DNA from: Methanobacteriota archaeon
Lineage (GTDB): Archaea > Thermoplasmatota > Poseidoniia > Poseidoniales > Thalassarchaeaceae
DNA length: 40,865 bases
NCBI GenBank assembly: GCA_011523055.1
Contig: WTHQ01000011.1
Span: 1-40,865, forward strand
Reading direction: 5' to 3'
A program made the translations under genes and the position numbers. A model generated the notes under the pieces. It was given only the letters and a program-made list of their open reading frames with translations. It did no database searches and was not told where the DNA came from. Of the stretch, positions 25,047 to 33,130 are shown piece by piece; position 1 is the first letter of the stretch, and every line of letters begins with the position of its first letter.

Positions 25047-25493
25047 ATGGACCTGGACCATACAGATCGGGAAATAATCAGGTGTCTGGAGAAAGACGCC
25101 CGAATGTCCCTCAGATCCGTCGCAGAGGAAATTGGCGTATCACTCGGCACAGTTAGCAATCGATTGAAAAGGCTTGAGGATACAAAGATCATCAAAGGCT
25201 ACAGAGTTGAGATTGATCCTGATAAAGTCGGTTGGGGATTAACCGTCGTTGTTGGCTTGAGGATTGAGAAGGGAAGGCTATTGGAGCTTCAGAAGCTAAT
25301 TGCAGAAGACGCGCGAGTTTTGGGGGTGTACGACGTCACAGGTGAGTTTGACTCTATGATTTTGGCTAGGGCGAGGGATAGATCGGATCTCGACGATCTC
25401 TCTAAGACGGTACTATCAATGGATGGCATTATGCGATCAGTAACACATTTTGTACTCAATACGGTAAAAGAGTGTCCAACTTCCGTTGCCTAG
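25047..25493 (+). CDS. Lrp/AsnC-family transcriptional regulator
   Basis: A 148-residue DNA-binding regulator. The N-terminal winged helix-turn-helix (LDHTDREIIRCLEKDARMS and SVAEEIGVSLGTVSNRLKRL) occupies residues about 3-55, and the RAM ligand/oligomerisation domain (GLTVVVGLRIEKGRL, VLGVYDVTGEFDSMILARA) the rest. Such proteins form octamers and often sense amino acids. The ATG at 25047 is the natural start. Target genes cannot be inferred; it sits alone between the NSUN methyltransferase and a convergent Toprim gene, with four bases between stops. Confidence 0.95.
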   Translation: MDLDHTDREIIRCLEKDARMSLRSVAEEIGVSLGTVSNRLKRLEDTKIIKGYRVEIDPDKVGWGLTVVVGLRIEKGRLLELQKLIAEDARVLGVYDVTGEFDSMILARARDRSDLDDLSKTVLSMDGIMRSVTHFVLNTVKECPTSVA

Positions 25494-25497
25494 ACCG

Positions 25498-26043
25498 TCA
25501 TTCCAAGCTGTGGGGAAATAATTGGTCACTTATCATTTCACGAAGGGTGATGGCGTGGGCTCGCAACGATTCAACGGTTTTTCCCTCTGACTTCATGTTC
25601 TTCACCAAGCTACGCCAAAGATCCTCGTCTACCTTCAGGTCCAAGGCACCGAACCTCGTACTCAGTGTGGACTGCAACTTCATTCCTGTTCGATCCCAGT
25701 CCATCAGTAGAATGACGCTGGGGCCTTGGTCCACAAGGTTTCTAATTCCGTAGTTATCATAGATGTACGCGACAAATCTGGATTTGTCCCATCCCCTGTT
25801 CAACACCTCTATCTCCCCGGAGAAACCAATCTCCCTCAAGGCTGATGCATCTCTTCTTCCCTCTACTATTACCGGGCAGCCCGAACCTCTGGTCTCAATT
25901 GGCTTATTCCTTACGATTGCATCAGCGAAAAACCTTGAGACCTTAGCAATGCGTTCAGTGACATCTCCTTTGATAGATGGTGTTCGCATTTCAAGTGGCT
26001 CGTCTGAATTGTCAATATTCATATTCAGTCCGCCATTACTCAC
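25498..26043 (-). CDS. Small Toprim-domain protein
   Basis: A 181-residue protein with a Toprim fold as in topoisomerases, DnaG primases and RecR. The conserved Glu is in CPVIVEGRRDASALREIGF and the DxD pair in VILLMDWDRTGM, both intact for Mg binding. It belongs to the small archaeal Toprim proteins, often listed as an uncharacterised family with suspected nuclease or primase-related function. The start is the GTG at 26043; an ATG seven codons later (26022) is equally possible. It is divergent from the cytochrome oxidase operon. Confidence 0.82.
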   Translation of the reverse strand: MSNGGLNMNIDNSDEPLEMRTPSIKGDVTERIAKVSRFFADAIVRNKPIETRGSGCPVIVEGRRDASALREIGFSGEIEVLNRGWDKSRFVAYIYDNYGIRNLVDQGPSVILLMDWDRTGMKLQSTLSTRFGALDLKVDEDLWRSLVKNMKSEGKTVESLRAHAITLREMISDQLFPHSLE

Positions 26044-26122
26044 AATAGAAATTTTGATTTCATGGCCAAACGTGGGCTAAATCATTGTTCTCAGTTTCGC
26101 CCCAAAGCTATCGTAACTAGCA

Positions 26123-27004
26123 TTGGTACTCCCAGTCTACGGTCCTTACCCTTATGAGGGGTCGTTTGTTCCCAGTGTCGGGGATCGGATGGCAGGCATT
26201 ACCCCACTGTTCGATAACCTATGGAATGAGTACATTCTGTGGTCCTTTTTGGTTGGTGGATTTACCTTTATCTGGCTGTACCACCACTCGCTTTGGTACA
26301 GAAGCGACGAAGAAGAAGAATGGGACAACAAGGATGCTATCGAAGTGGGAGTGTTCCCGAAGGAGTATGACAATTTCAAACTCGAAGTGACGTGGACGGT
26401 AGTGCCGTTCCTACTCATAGTGTATCTTGCTTTCATATCTTGGGGGCCCCTTGATGCAGTGTGGGATACAACCGAAGCGGGTGGCTACGGCAGTGAGTGC
26501 CAAGATGGAGAGTTTTCGAACCTAACATGGTCCCAGGATGATGGAAGATACGTCGCTGACTGCTACCATGTAATCTACATTGAAGCCTACCAGTGGGGCT
26601 GGAACTTTGACTGTCTGACTCTGAGTGTCCCAGACCTTTGTGAGGTTGGGACTGCCATAGTAGATGGAACACCAGCTGCAAGTCTGTCGCTGAAGCAAGG
26701 TGAAGTCTATCTTGCAGTGATGGGATCGGCAGACGTAACCCATGCTCCATGGTTCGTTTCCTGGGGTGTAAAAGAGGATGTGTTGTACTCACAGGGCGCT
26801 GTTGATCGCAACGGAGATGGCCTTAGTGACAATCTAGTTCTGACCCAGGATGGTCAATACGACCTTTCAGCGCCTGTGGGACAATTAGGGCTTACCTCAG
26901 TGTGGCTACCAGCTGACAATGTCGAAGACTTCCTCCTACTATGCACAGAGTACTGTGGAGACAATCATGCGTACATGGTTGCTCTGATCAACGTTCACAG
27001 CTGA
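26123..27004 (+). CDS. coxB: Cytochrome c oxidase subunit II (CuA subunit)
   Basis: Subunit II accepts electrons through the binuclear CuA centre and passes them to subunit I, facing the outside. Two transmembrane helices (YILWSFLVGGFTFIWLYHH, VVPFLLIVYLAFISW) precede the cupredoxin domain. CuA ligands are His207 (ADVTHAPWF), Cys274, Glu276, Cys278, His282 and Met285 (CTEYCGDNHAYM). The aromatic patch is EAYQWGWNF. The domain is enlarged by four extra Cys (126, 147, 164, 173) and by an insertion with a Ca-binding-type loop, DRNGDGLSD (228-236). The TTG at 26123 gives 293 residues; the ATG at 26189 is a real alternative that shortens the N terminus without removing a helix. First gene of the cox operon, ten bases ahead of coxA. 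Confidence 0.95.
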   Translation: MVLPVYGPYPYEGSFVPSVGDRMAGITPLFDNLWNEYILWSFLVGGFTFIWLYHHSLWYRSDEEEEWDNKDAIEVGVFPKEYDNFKLEVTWTVVPFLLIVYLAFISWGPLDAVWDTTEAGGYGSECQDGEFSNLTWSQDDGRYVADCYHVIYIEAYQWGWNFDCLTLSVPDLCEVGTAIVDGTPAASLSLKQGEVYLAVMGSADVTHAPWFVSWGVKEDVLYSQGAVDRNGDGLSDNLVLTQDGQYDLSAPVGQLGLTSVWLPADNVEDFLLLCTEYCGDNHAYMVALINVHS

Positions 27005-27014
27005 GGTTGTCAAA

Positions 27015-29375
27015 ATGGGAAAAGGAAATTTGAGCAGGGCTATGACCGCCCTCACTCTAGTGATCGGAGTCTTGCTGTTGGCGCCCATGGTCTCATCGCT
27101 TCCGACCGGCATCGGAGGCTCCTCAATCCAAACTGCTGGATGCAATTGCCACAATTCTGTCGCGGATTCGTCAGTATCAGCCAACATCGAAGGGCTCCCC
27201 GAGGAATACAACGCGTCAGAGACATACGAACTTGTCATTTCTTTTGATGGCGGACCATCGCAAGCAGGAAACATCAATCTTGGAGGATTCAATCTATGGG
27301 CTTCAGAAGGCACATTTGCTCCCACCGACGGCTTAACCTCTCTGTGGGCCGGGTCCGTGAATGAGGTCGTCCACACCGAAGCTGGGAATGACTACACATC
27401 TTGGGTAGTGGACTGGACTGCTCCTGAAAGCGGCAAGTCAGTTGACTTCATTCTGCATGTGAACTCAGTCAACGGTGACGGTCTGCAGACAGGACAGTTA
27501 GACCAGTGGAACCGTGCTACGTTTACCGTACAGTCCTCTTTCGGATTAGTAGGTGAAGTGATCCCAGAGGCTCCAGAGCCCTTCGTGGTCCTAGCCACGC
27601 TCATTCTAATCTCCCTAGCGCTGATAGCAGTGACCATTCTCTATGGCTTCTATCGCTCAGACCCCGATGGCTTTAGCTGGGATACATTCTCACCCTGGAT
27701 TTCAGACTGGTTGACAACAACAGACCACAAGAAAATCGGAACGCTGTATTTCCTGGCTGGCCTTTTCTTCCTTGGAATCGGTGGAATAATGGCATTATTC
27801 ATCCGAGTTCAACTGGCGACACCGGGGAATGATTTCCTCACTCAGGACCAATACAACCAGTTTTTCACCCTACACGGAACTACCATGATATTCCTAGCTG
27901 CAATGCCATTGATCAATGGATTTGCGAATTGGATGGTGCCCCTCCAAATCGGGGCCCCAGACCTCGCAATGCCAAGATTGAATGCGATGTCATTCTGGCT
28001 CCAGCCAGTTGGGGCCTTGCTGATCTTCACAGGAGTATTCTCAGGACAGGGCGCGGATACAGGTTGGACTGGATATGCCCCATATGTGGTCGATATGGTC
28101 AACGGCCATGATGGAAACACATTTTGGGCTGCAGGCCAGATAATGCTCGTCGCTTCCTCTACCCTCACAGGAATCAACTTCCTGACCACCATTGCCGTGA
28201 TGAGGGCAGAAGGAATGGGTTGGATGCAAATGCCGTTGTTCACATGGTCCATACTAATTGCCAACCTGATGCTTTTCCTCTCAATCCCCGCATTCGGTGT
28301 AGGGTTGATCCAAGTGTACCTGGATCGGGTAATTGGCACTGCGTTCTACGATGTGGGGGCTGGGGGCGACCCGTTATTGTGGAGTCATCTTTTCTGGTAC
28401 TTTGGCCACCCTGAGGTCTACGTGGTAATTGTCCCTGCATTTGGCGTTATTTCCGAAGTTCTAGCCACCTCATCCAGGAGGTCTATCTTTGGATACAAAT
28501 CGATGGTCTTCGCTTTGGCGGGCATTGGCGTTGTGGCATTCATCGTCTATGGGCACCACATGTTCACCTCTGGCATGTCACCGGTCCTAAGGTTCGTCAC
28601 GATGGTGACTACCATGTTGGTCGCCGTCCCAACTGGAATAAAGATATTCAACTGGTTGAAAACAATGCACGGCGGATCTCTCGTCTACAGAACTCACACC
28701 CTGTGGGCTCTGGGGTTCTTGGTCACATTTACTCTTGGAGGAATCTCAGGGATGTTCTTCCCATCCATAGCCATGGACACGCACCTACACGAGAGTTACT
28801 TCGTGGTGGCTCACTTCCACTACGTGCTGGTTGGTGGGACGGTTTTCGGATTCTTCGCAGCGATATACTATTGGTACCCCAAGATGACTGGGAAAATGAT
28901 GGATGAGCGTCTAGGCACGCTGCACTTCCTTACTGCGTTCATCTCCTACAACGGAGTTTTCTGGCCTATGCACAGGCTCGGGGTATGGGGCATGGCTAGA
29001 AGGCACCACACCTACTTCATCAGCACAGATGACTTCGCAAACCTGCCTCCAGAGGCTGCAGATTGGAATCTTTTCATTTCCGTGTCTGCCTTCCTGTTTT
29101 TCCTATCCAACTTCATCATGGTGGCTAACATGGTGATATCATACCTCAGGGGTGCCGAAGCCCCAGCGGACCCATGGGGTGGCTGGTCCTTTGAGTGGAT
29201 GACCGCTTCACCACCCCCAACACCATCCTTTGGGAGATATGTCGACGGACAATGGTACGATCTACCGGTTCTGAAAGACGCGAACGAGCATGTAACCACC
29301 GAGCCAGGGGTGTTCGCCCGTTGGTTCAGTCGCTTGATGGTTCCAGATGACGGCAGTGAGGAGGTGAGCCACTGA
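27015..29375 (+). CDS. coxA: Cytochrome c oxidase subunit I fused to an exported N-terminal domain
   Basis: Catalytic subunit of a haem-copper oxygen reductase, 786 residues against about 530-560 usually. Residues 1-28 are a signal peptide. Residues about 35-175 form an external beta-rich domain with CNCH (Cys43, Cys45, His46) and the pattern of choice-of-anchor V/Reeler-like domains (ANIEGLPEEYNASETYELVI; NGDGLQTG). An extra helix at 189-211 returns the chain to the cytoplasm, where the COX1 core starts (WLTTTDHKKIGTLYF). Core ligands are present: His287 (FFTLHGTTM) for low-spin haem, GHPEVY with the CuB His and cross-linked Tyr plus the type A1 Glu, YGHHMF, and VVAHFHYVLVG. The CuB site is complete, so the enzyme should reduce oxygen and pump protons. 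coxC begins overlapping its stop. Confidence 0.95.
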   Translation: MGKGNLSRAMTALTLVIGVLLLAPMVSSLPTGIGGSSIQTAGCNCHNSVADSSVSANIEGLPEEYNASETYELVISFDGGPSQAGNINLGGFNLWASEGTFAPTDGLTSLWAGSVNEVVHTEAGNDYTSWVVDWTAPESGKSVDFILHVNSVNGDGLQTGQLDQWNRATFTVQSSFGLVGEVIPEAPEPFVVLATLILISLALIAVTILYGFYRSDPDGFSWDTFSPWISDWLTTTDHKKIGTLYFLAGLFFLGIGGIMALFIRVQLATPGNDFLTQDQYNQFFTLHGTTMIFLAAMPLINGFANWMVPLQIGAPDLAMPRLNAMSFWLQPVGALLIFTGVFSGQGADTGWTGYAPYVVDMVNGHDGNTFWAAGQIMLVASSTLTGINFLTTIAVMRAEGMGWMQMPLFTWSILIANLMLFLSIPAFGVGLIQVYLDRVIGTAFYDVGAGGDPLLWSHLFWYFGHPEVYVVIVPAFGVISEVLATSSRRSIFGYKSMVFALAGIGVVAFIVYGHHMFTSGMSPVLRFVTMVTTMLVAVPTGIKIFNWLKTMHGGSLVYRTHTLWALGFLVTFTLGGISGMFFPSIAMDTHLHESYFVVAHFHYVLVGGTVFGFFAAIYYWYPKMTGKMMDERLGTLHFLTAFISYNGVFWPMHRLGVWGMARRHHTYFISTDDFANLPPEAADWNLFISVSAFLFFLSNFIMVANMVISYLRGAEAPADPWGGWSFEWMTASPPPTPSFGRYVDGQWYDLPVLKDANEHVTTEPGVFARWFSRLMVPDDGSEEVSH

Positions 29376-30448
29376 GCGATGAGCACCATGACCACCACCC
29401 CAGCCCATGGGGCCCCCATGATTGGGGTCATGGGGCGCCTCACAACTCGTATGCTCCAATCGTTATGAGTATCGGAATTGGATTGTTCCTGTTTGTTTTT
29501 GCTGGAATGTTCGATTACGACCTTGAGCTCTCGGAACATGTCTACACTGGCGAGGGCCTCGTTTGGATGTTCATCGCCATTATCATTACAAGTATCGGTA
29601 TGTTCGTCTTCTGGAGGCAAGATTTGTCGTTCGATGGTACCTATGAACCACTGGCAACAGGCACCCCATTCAGGAACATTCAGATCCGAAAAGTTGGGAT
29701 GTTTGTATTCCTGATGTCTGAGATGATGGTCTTCACATCGTTATTCAGCACATACATGAGATATCGTCTAGGACTTAGGAGGTGCGACGACGTATTCGCA
29801 GATGGGGTATTTGATCCTATAACCAACCCGACGGGTTGGCAAGAAGCTGTGCCCGTCACTTGCTTCGAACCAGCTAGCCACCTAATTGCATCAAGCTGGT
29901 GGCACCTCGCACCCGGTGCTGTGAATACGTTCGCCCTGATCATTTCCTCATTCACAATCGTTCAAGCATTGAGGTACGCCAAGAAGACGGACATAGATGA
30001 GGAGCTACGTAGAAAGCGAGTAACCTTGTTCTTGGGAACCACATGGGTTCTTGCCATACTTTTCCTTACATTGAAGATGATCGAGTGGTTTGTCGGATTC
30101 TACATCCCAGATCTCGGATTCATACATGAGCATGAGATCAAGTCCCTGGTCGCAGAGGGCTATACTATTGGCGCGGACCACTACCAGCACCATTCCTATG
30201 TCGATGAAGCAACAGGTGCTCACATGACTGCGAACATCAGAGTTTCTGCATCAACGTTCTACGTAACCACGGGCACGCACGGCGCTCACGTCGCAGGGGG
30301 CATAATCGGATTGACATACATGACATACAAGGCATGGAGAGGGGGCTACACTCCAGCAAATGCCGTCTCGATCGAGTACTTTGGCCTATACTGGCACTTT
30401 GTTGACTTGGTGTGGGTGATTGTCTTCCCGTTCTTCTATCTTTACTGA
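29372..30448 (+). CDS. coxC: Cytochrome c oxidase subunit III, probable CTG start
   Basis: Subunit III stabilises the oxidase and its proton uptake. Conserved motifs are VFLMSEMMVFTSLFSTY, THGAHVAGGIIGLTYM and LYWHFVDLVWVIVFPFFY. The first ATG in frame is at 29465, but the frame is open upstream to a stop at 29357. It encodes SDEHHDHHPSPWGPHDWGHG, the His-rich HHPSPW leader typical of subunit III. The only candidate start in that stretch is CTG at 29372, which overlaps the coxA stop (CTGA) and has GAGGTGAG three bases upstream. With that start the protein has 358 residues and about seven helices; a loop with two Cys (RRCDD, VTCFEP) is enlarged. If CTG is not used, the protein starts at 29465 with 327 residues. 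Confidence 0.85.
   Translation: MSDEHHDHHPSPWGPHDWGHGAPHNSYAPIVMSIGIGLFLFVFAGMFDYDLELSEHVYTGEGLVWMFIAIIITSIGMFVFWRQDLSFDGTYEPLATGTPFRNIQIRKVGMFVFLMSEMMVFTSLFSTYMRYRLGLRRCDDVFADGVFDPITNPTGWQEAVPVTCFEPASHLIASSWWHLAPGAVNTFALIISSFTIVQALRYAKKTDIDEELRRKRVTLFLGTTWVLAILFLTLKMIEWFVGFYIPDLGFIHEHEIKSLVAEGYTIGADHYQHHSYVDEATGAHMTANIRVSASTFYVTTGTHGAHVAGGIIGLTYMTYKAWRGGYTPANAVSIEYFGLYWHFVDLVWVIVFPFFYLY
29406..29435 (+). repeat. Competing inverted repeats at the start of coxC
   Basis: Three related segments alternate: CATGGGG (29406-29412), CCCCATGA (29414-29421) and TCATGGGG (29428-29435). The middle one can pair perfectly with the third (8 bp, loop TTGGGG) or with most of the first, so the two folds exclude each other. 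They lie between the proposed CTG start and the internal ATG at 29465. They may influence coxC translation or merely follow from Pro/Gly/His codons. Confidence 0.35.
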
Positions 30449-30458
30449 GGTGAAATTA

Positions 30459-30821
30459 ATGGCGCAATATAAAATTCTAGGAAGAGACCCGTATTGGATG
30501 AACTTCTACGGCCTAATGCTACTGACCGCGATAGAGGTGGGGGCCGTAGGAGCAGACATGACTTCGACTGCTGAGGCATTGAACATGTCAGAAGATGGGA
30601 TTACGCTTTGGATACTAACGATAATCGCAATACCGAAATTCTTCATGATAGCTGCGATTTTCATGCATCTGTATGGTGACCCTGATTCTGGAATTTTGAC
30701 AATGACCGCACTATTCCCAGCTTTCTTCATTATCATCATGATTCTCTTCATTGGATTGACTCACCCAGACGCTGCTACGGGGTTACCTGCTTGGTGTAGA
30801 CCTGGGACGTGGGGTCTCTGA
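30459..30821 (+). CDS. coxD: Cytochrome c oxidase subunit IV-type membrane protein
   Basis: A small three-helix accessory subunit of bacterial/archaeal oxidases, 120 residues from the ATG at 30459, with GAGGTG six bases upstream. Helices are at about residues 16-34 (GLMLLTAIEVGAVGADM), 48-70 with the family hallmark IPKFFMIAAIFMHLYGD, and 76-100 (LFPAFFIIIMILFIGLTH). It follows coxC by ten bases and completes the operon coxB-coxA-coxC-coxD. Likely role: assembly or stability of the oxidase. The family is defined by small size and the KxxFMH pattern, so the assignment leans partly on context. Confidence 0.85.
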   Translation: MAQYKILGRDPYWMNFYGLMLLTAIEVGAVGADMTSTAEALNMSEDGITLWILTIIAIPKFFMIAAIFMHLYGDPDSGILTMTALFPAFFIIIMILFIGLTHPDAATGLPAWCRPGTWGL

Positions 30822-30865
30822 GACCTGTAAGGTTCATCCGTCTTGGTCATCTCGCAAGTCACGCT

Positions 30866-30951
30866 GCAGACGTCGCATAGCCTGGTATTGCGCCGGATTT
30901 GAAATCCGGTGTCCCTTGGACTCGGGAGTTCGAATCTCTCCGTCTGCGCCA
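30866..30951 (+). tRNA. tRNA-Ser (anticodon UGA)
   Basis: A type II tRNA of 86 nt with encoded CCA. The acceptor arm GCAGACG pairs with CGTCTGC, and the discriminator is G as expected for Ser. The anticodon arm CCGGA/TCCGG encloses TTTGAAA, giving anticodon TGA. A long variable arm precedes the T arm with GTTCGAATC. No intron. Its last base directly touches the stop codon of the convergent lipid kinase gene. It lies 44 nt after coxD on the same strand. Confidence 0.95.
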
Positions 30952-31980
30952 TCACAAATTTGGAGGATTTGGTCCTCCACGCACCATTAACTGATTTTTT
31001 CTAAACTCAAATTTAACGGGTGTTGTCATTGAAATTTCTCCGTCCAGGCTGATGAACAATGGGGGATTGTGGCCATGATCATCAGTCGGCTCACCATCTC
31101 GGTCCAGCGCCTTGATCTCAAATGACGTACAGGGCTCCATCGTTATCTTGTTCCACTTACCGATATGCTTCCCCTTCTCTAGGGGCCCCATCACCCTCAG
31201 CATTTGACCTTTCGACAGGCCGAAGCCCAGTATTATGCTGGCGCTGTCTCCGAACGGGTGCATGCCCGGAGCGACCTTGTAACCTCCCCCGAAGGTCTCA
31301 GCTTGCATCATAGCGAACAGGCCAGTCAAGTCAACTTTTTTCCCTTCATGGTCATTCACCTTGATCCAAGCCATTTGGCTCCTCCAGCCCAGTATTGCCT
31401 TTATTGCCAGGAAAGTGTACTTCTTTTGTCCGCTTATCCAAGAGAAATGACCCTCATCCTTCATTCTGTTTATTGAAGAAGTAACCCCCCCGTCGCATTC
31501 GAGAAAGGCCCATCGAATCAAGTTCTCTGCCTTTGAGGGGGTGCCAGTCACGTCATAATGAATTGGGGGGGGTATGTCAGGGTGCTCTGGTGCCCTCTGG
31601 CCCTCAACTCGGATAGCTCCGACTGAGAAGTCGCTTCCGTTCCTCAGGGTCATCACGGCTCCGCTGAGATCATTGAGTGGGATGCCAACAGCGCGAGCAA
31701 AATCGTCCCCGTTCCCCATGGGAATGATTCCCATTGTTTTTTGTGATCCTCTCAGCCCATTGGCTACCTCATGCACGGTCCCGTCACCACCGACTGCAAC
31801 TACCAGTTCATGAGTTGAATCCCTTAGGTTGGATGCGATTTCAATGGCATGCCCTCTTCCCTCTGTCAGATGGAATTCAGATGCTATTCCCAACGTGTCC
31901 AGCTCGCTCTGAACCTTCATGAGGTTCTTTCCCAATTTCCCATCTCTGGCGTGGGGATTCACTATGCATGCTACGCGCAT
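30952..31980 (-). CDS. Diacylglycerol kinase-family lipid kinase
   Basis: A 342-residue kinase of the DAGK/YegS/sphingosine kinase family. The catalytic N-terminal domain shows MRVACIVNPHARDGKLGK, the nucleotide-binding VVAVGGDGTVHEVANGL and GIIPMGNGDDFARAVGIP. The C-terminal beta domain contains FGGGYKVAPGMHPFGDSAS and ISLDGEIS. It probably phosphorylates a lipid hydroxyl group, but the archaeal lipid substrate is unknown. The ATG at 31980 precedes the family's NPxA/G motif correctly; a GTG at 31992 is the alternative. It is divergent from ribD with a 76-nt gap, and its stop abuts tRNA-Ser. Confidence 0.9.
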   Translation of the reverse strand: MRVACIVNPHARDGKLGKNLMKVQSELDTLGIASEFHLTEGRGHAIEIASNLRDSTHELVVAVGGDGTVHEVANGLRGSQKTMGIIPMGNGDDFARAVGIPLNDLSGAVMTLRNGSDFSVGAIRVEGQRAPEHPDIPPPIHYDVTGTPSKAENLIRWAFLECDGGVTSSINRMKDEGHFSWISGQKKYTFLAIKAILGWRSQMAWIKVNDHEGKKVDLTGLFAMMQAETFGGGYKVAPGMHPFGDSASIILGFGLSKGQMLRVMGPLEKGKHIGKWNKITMEPCTSFEIKALDRDGEPTDDHGHNPPLFISLDGEISMTTPVKFEFRKNQLMVRGGPNPPNL

Positions 31981-32056
31981 CGATGGTCGCACAAAGGCAT
32001 GGAGACTTCAAGGGCTCGATACGAGAAATGATGAGTGTGCACCAGTTGGGAGCCCC

Positions 32057-33130
32057 ATGGTCGAGGAAGATTTCATGCGAAGGGCCATCGAAATCGCAGA
32101 AAACGGCAGAGGGAAGGTTCAACCCAACCCCTTGGTAGGCTGTGTCCTTGTTCGTGATGGCGAGGTTATTGCTGAGGGATGGCATGACAACATCGGGGGT
32201 TTTCATGCAGAGCAGGCCGCCATTGCAGATGCTGAAGAGCGAGGGATCGCCACAAGTGGATCAACTGCCTATGTTACGCTTGAGCCTTGTAACCACCATG
32301 GAAGAACACCACCGTGCACCGAGGCATTACTTTGGGCAGGCATCGATCGAGTGGTTATCGGTGCACTTGATCCCAATCCTACCGTCAGAGGAGGGGGGAT
32401 GTCGGTACTGATGGATCAAGGGGTGAGGGTCGAAAATGGGCTCTTGGAAAGGGAATGCAAAGCACAGATGAAGGAGTTTATACATTGGTGCGAATTTAGG
32501 AAGCCATTCGTCACCCTGAAGGCTGCAATCGATATCCAAGGTAGAGTTGATGTAAGCCCGGAGAAACCTTCTGAGAGATTCACCTCTACTTCCTCTTTGA
32601 AAAGATCACACTTGCTCAGATCCAACAACATGGGGATACTGGTGGGAGTTGAGACAGTAATCAGAGATAATCCAGAGCTCTCAGCGAGGGACGTAGGTGC
32701 TAAATTGCAGCCAATCCGAATTGTAATTGACCCGAATGGGAGAATTCCGAAAGATTGTACCCTTCTCAGTGATGGACGCTCTAGAACACTGATCATCCAC
32801 TCTCGTGATGTTGTTGCGGTTGATCCTCCTCATGTGGAGAGGTACGTTATTCCCTCTGACGGTCAGGACATAGAAGTAAACAGGATTCTGCAACTTCTCG
32901 GCGACCTCGGAATACAATCATTGGTCATTGAGGGAGGGCCAACAACATGGAAGAGCTTCATTGAGTCCGACGCCGTTGACGCTGCGATTCTGATTCAGAG
33001 CCCGAAGAACTTACAAAGTGGGGAAATGGGTGTATTTGGTGAGGAATATTTGAGAGACACAGGTCTGGTAATTTCCTCCCATGAGATGTTGGAGGGAGAT
33101 AAGGTCACTTACTGGTCTCGGAGTCAATGA
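32057..33130 (+). CDS. ribD: Bifunctional riboflavin deaminase/reductase RibD
   Basis: Bifunctional enzyme for two riboflavin steps: deamination of the diaminopyrimidine 5'-phosphate, then NADPH reduction of the ribose. The product is 357 residues from the ATG at 32057. The deaminase domain (about 1-145) has the Zn site His50 in GFHAEQAAI with Glu52, and Cys78 and Cys87 in EPCNHHGRTPPC. The reductase domain (about 150-357) includes RKPFVTLKAAIDIQGRV, ILVGVETVIRDNPELS and SLVIEGGPTTWKSF. Typical archaea encode only the reductase and reduce before deaminating, so this bacterial-type fusion suggests acquisition. The 3' end overlaps the convergent subtilase gene by 26 bases. Confidence 0.95.
   Translation: MVEEDFMRRAIEIAENGRGKVQPNPLVGCVLVRDGEVIAEGWHDNIGGFHAEQAAIADAEERGIATSGSTAYVTLEPCNHHGRTPPCTEALLWAGIDRVVIGALDPNPTVRGGGMSVLMDQGVRVENGLLERECKAQMKEFIHWCEFRKPFVTLKAAIDIQGRVDVSPEKPSERFTSTSSLKRSHLLRSNNMGILVGVETVIRDNPELSARDVGAKLQPIRIVIDPNGRIPKDCTLLSDGRSRTLIIHSRDVVAVDPPHVERYVIPSDGQDIEVNRILQLLGDLGIQSLVIEGGPTTWKSFIESDAVDAAILIQSPKNLQSGEMGVFGEEYLRDTGLVISSHEMLEGDKVTYWSRSQ

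Noticed and set aside
29380-29467. Short ORF (ATG at 29380, stop overlapping the ATG at 29465) that could be a leader peptide for coxC
   Set aside because: Another frame over the same bases encodes the conserved His-rich subunit III N terminus, which explains the region better.
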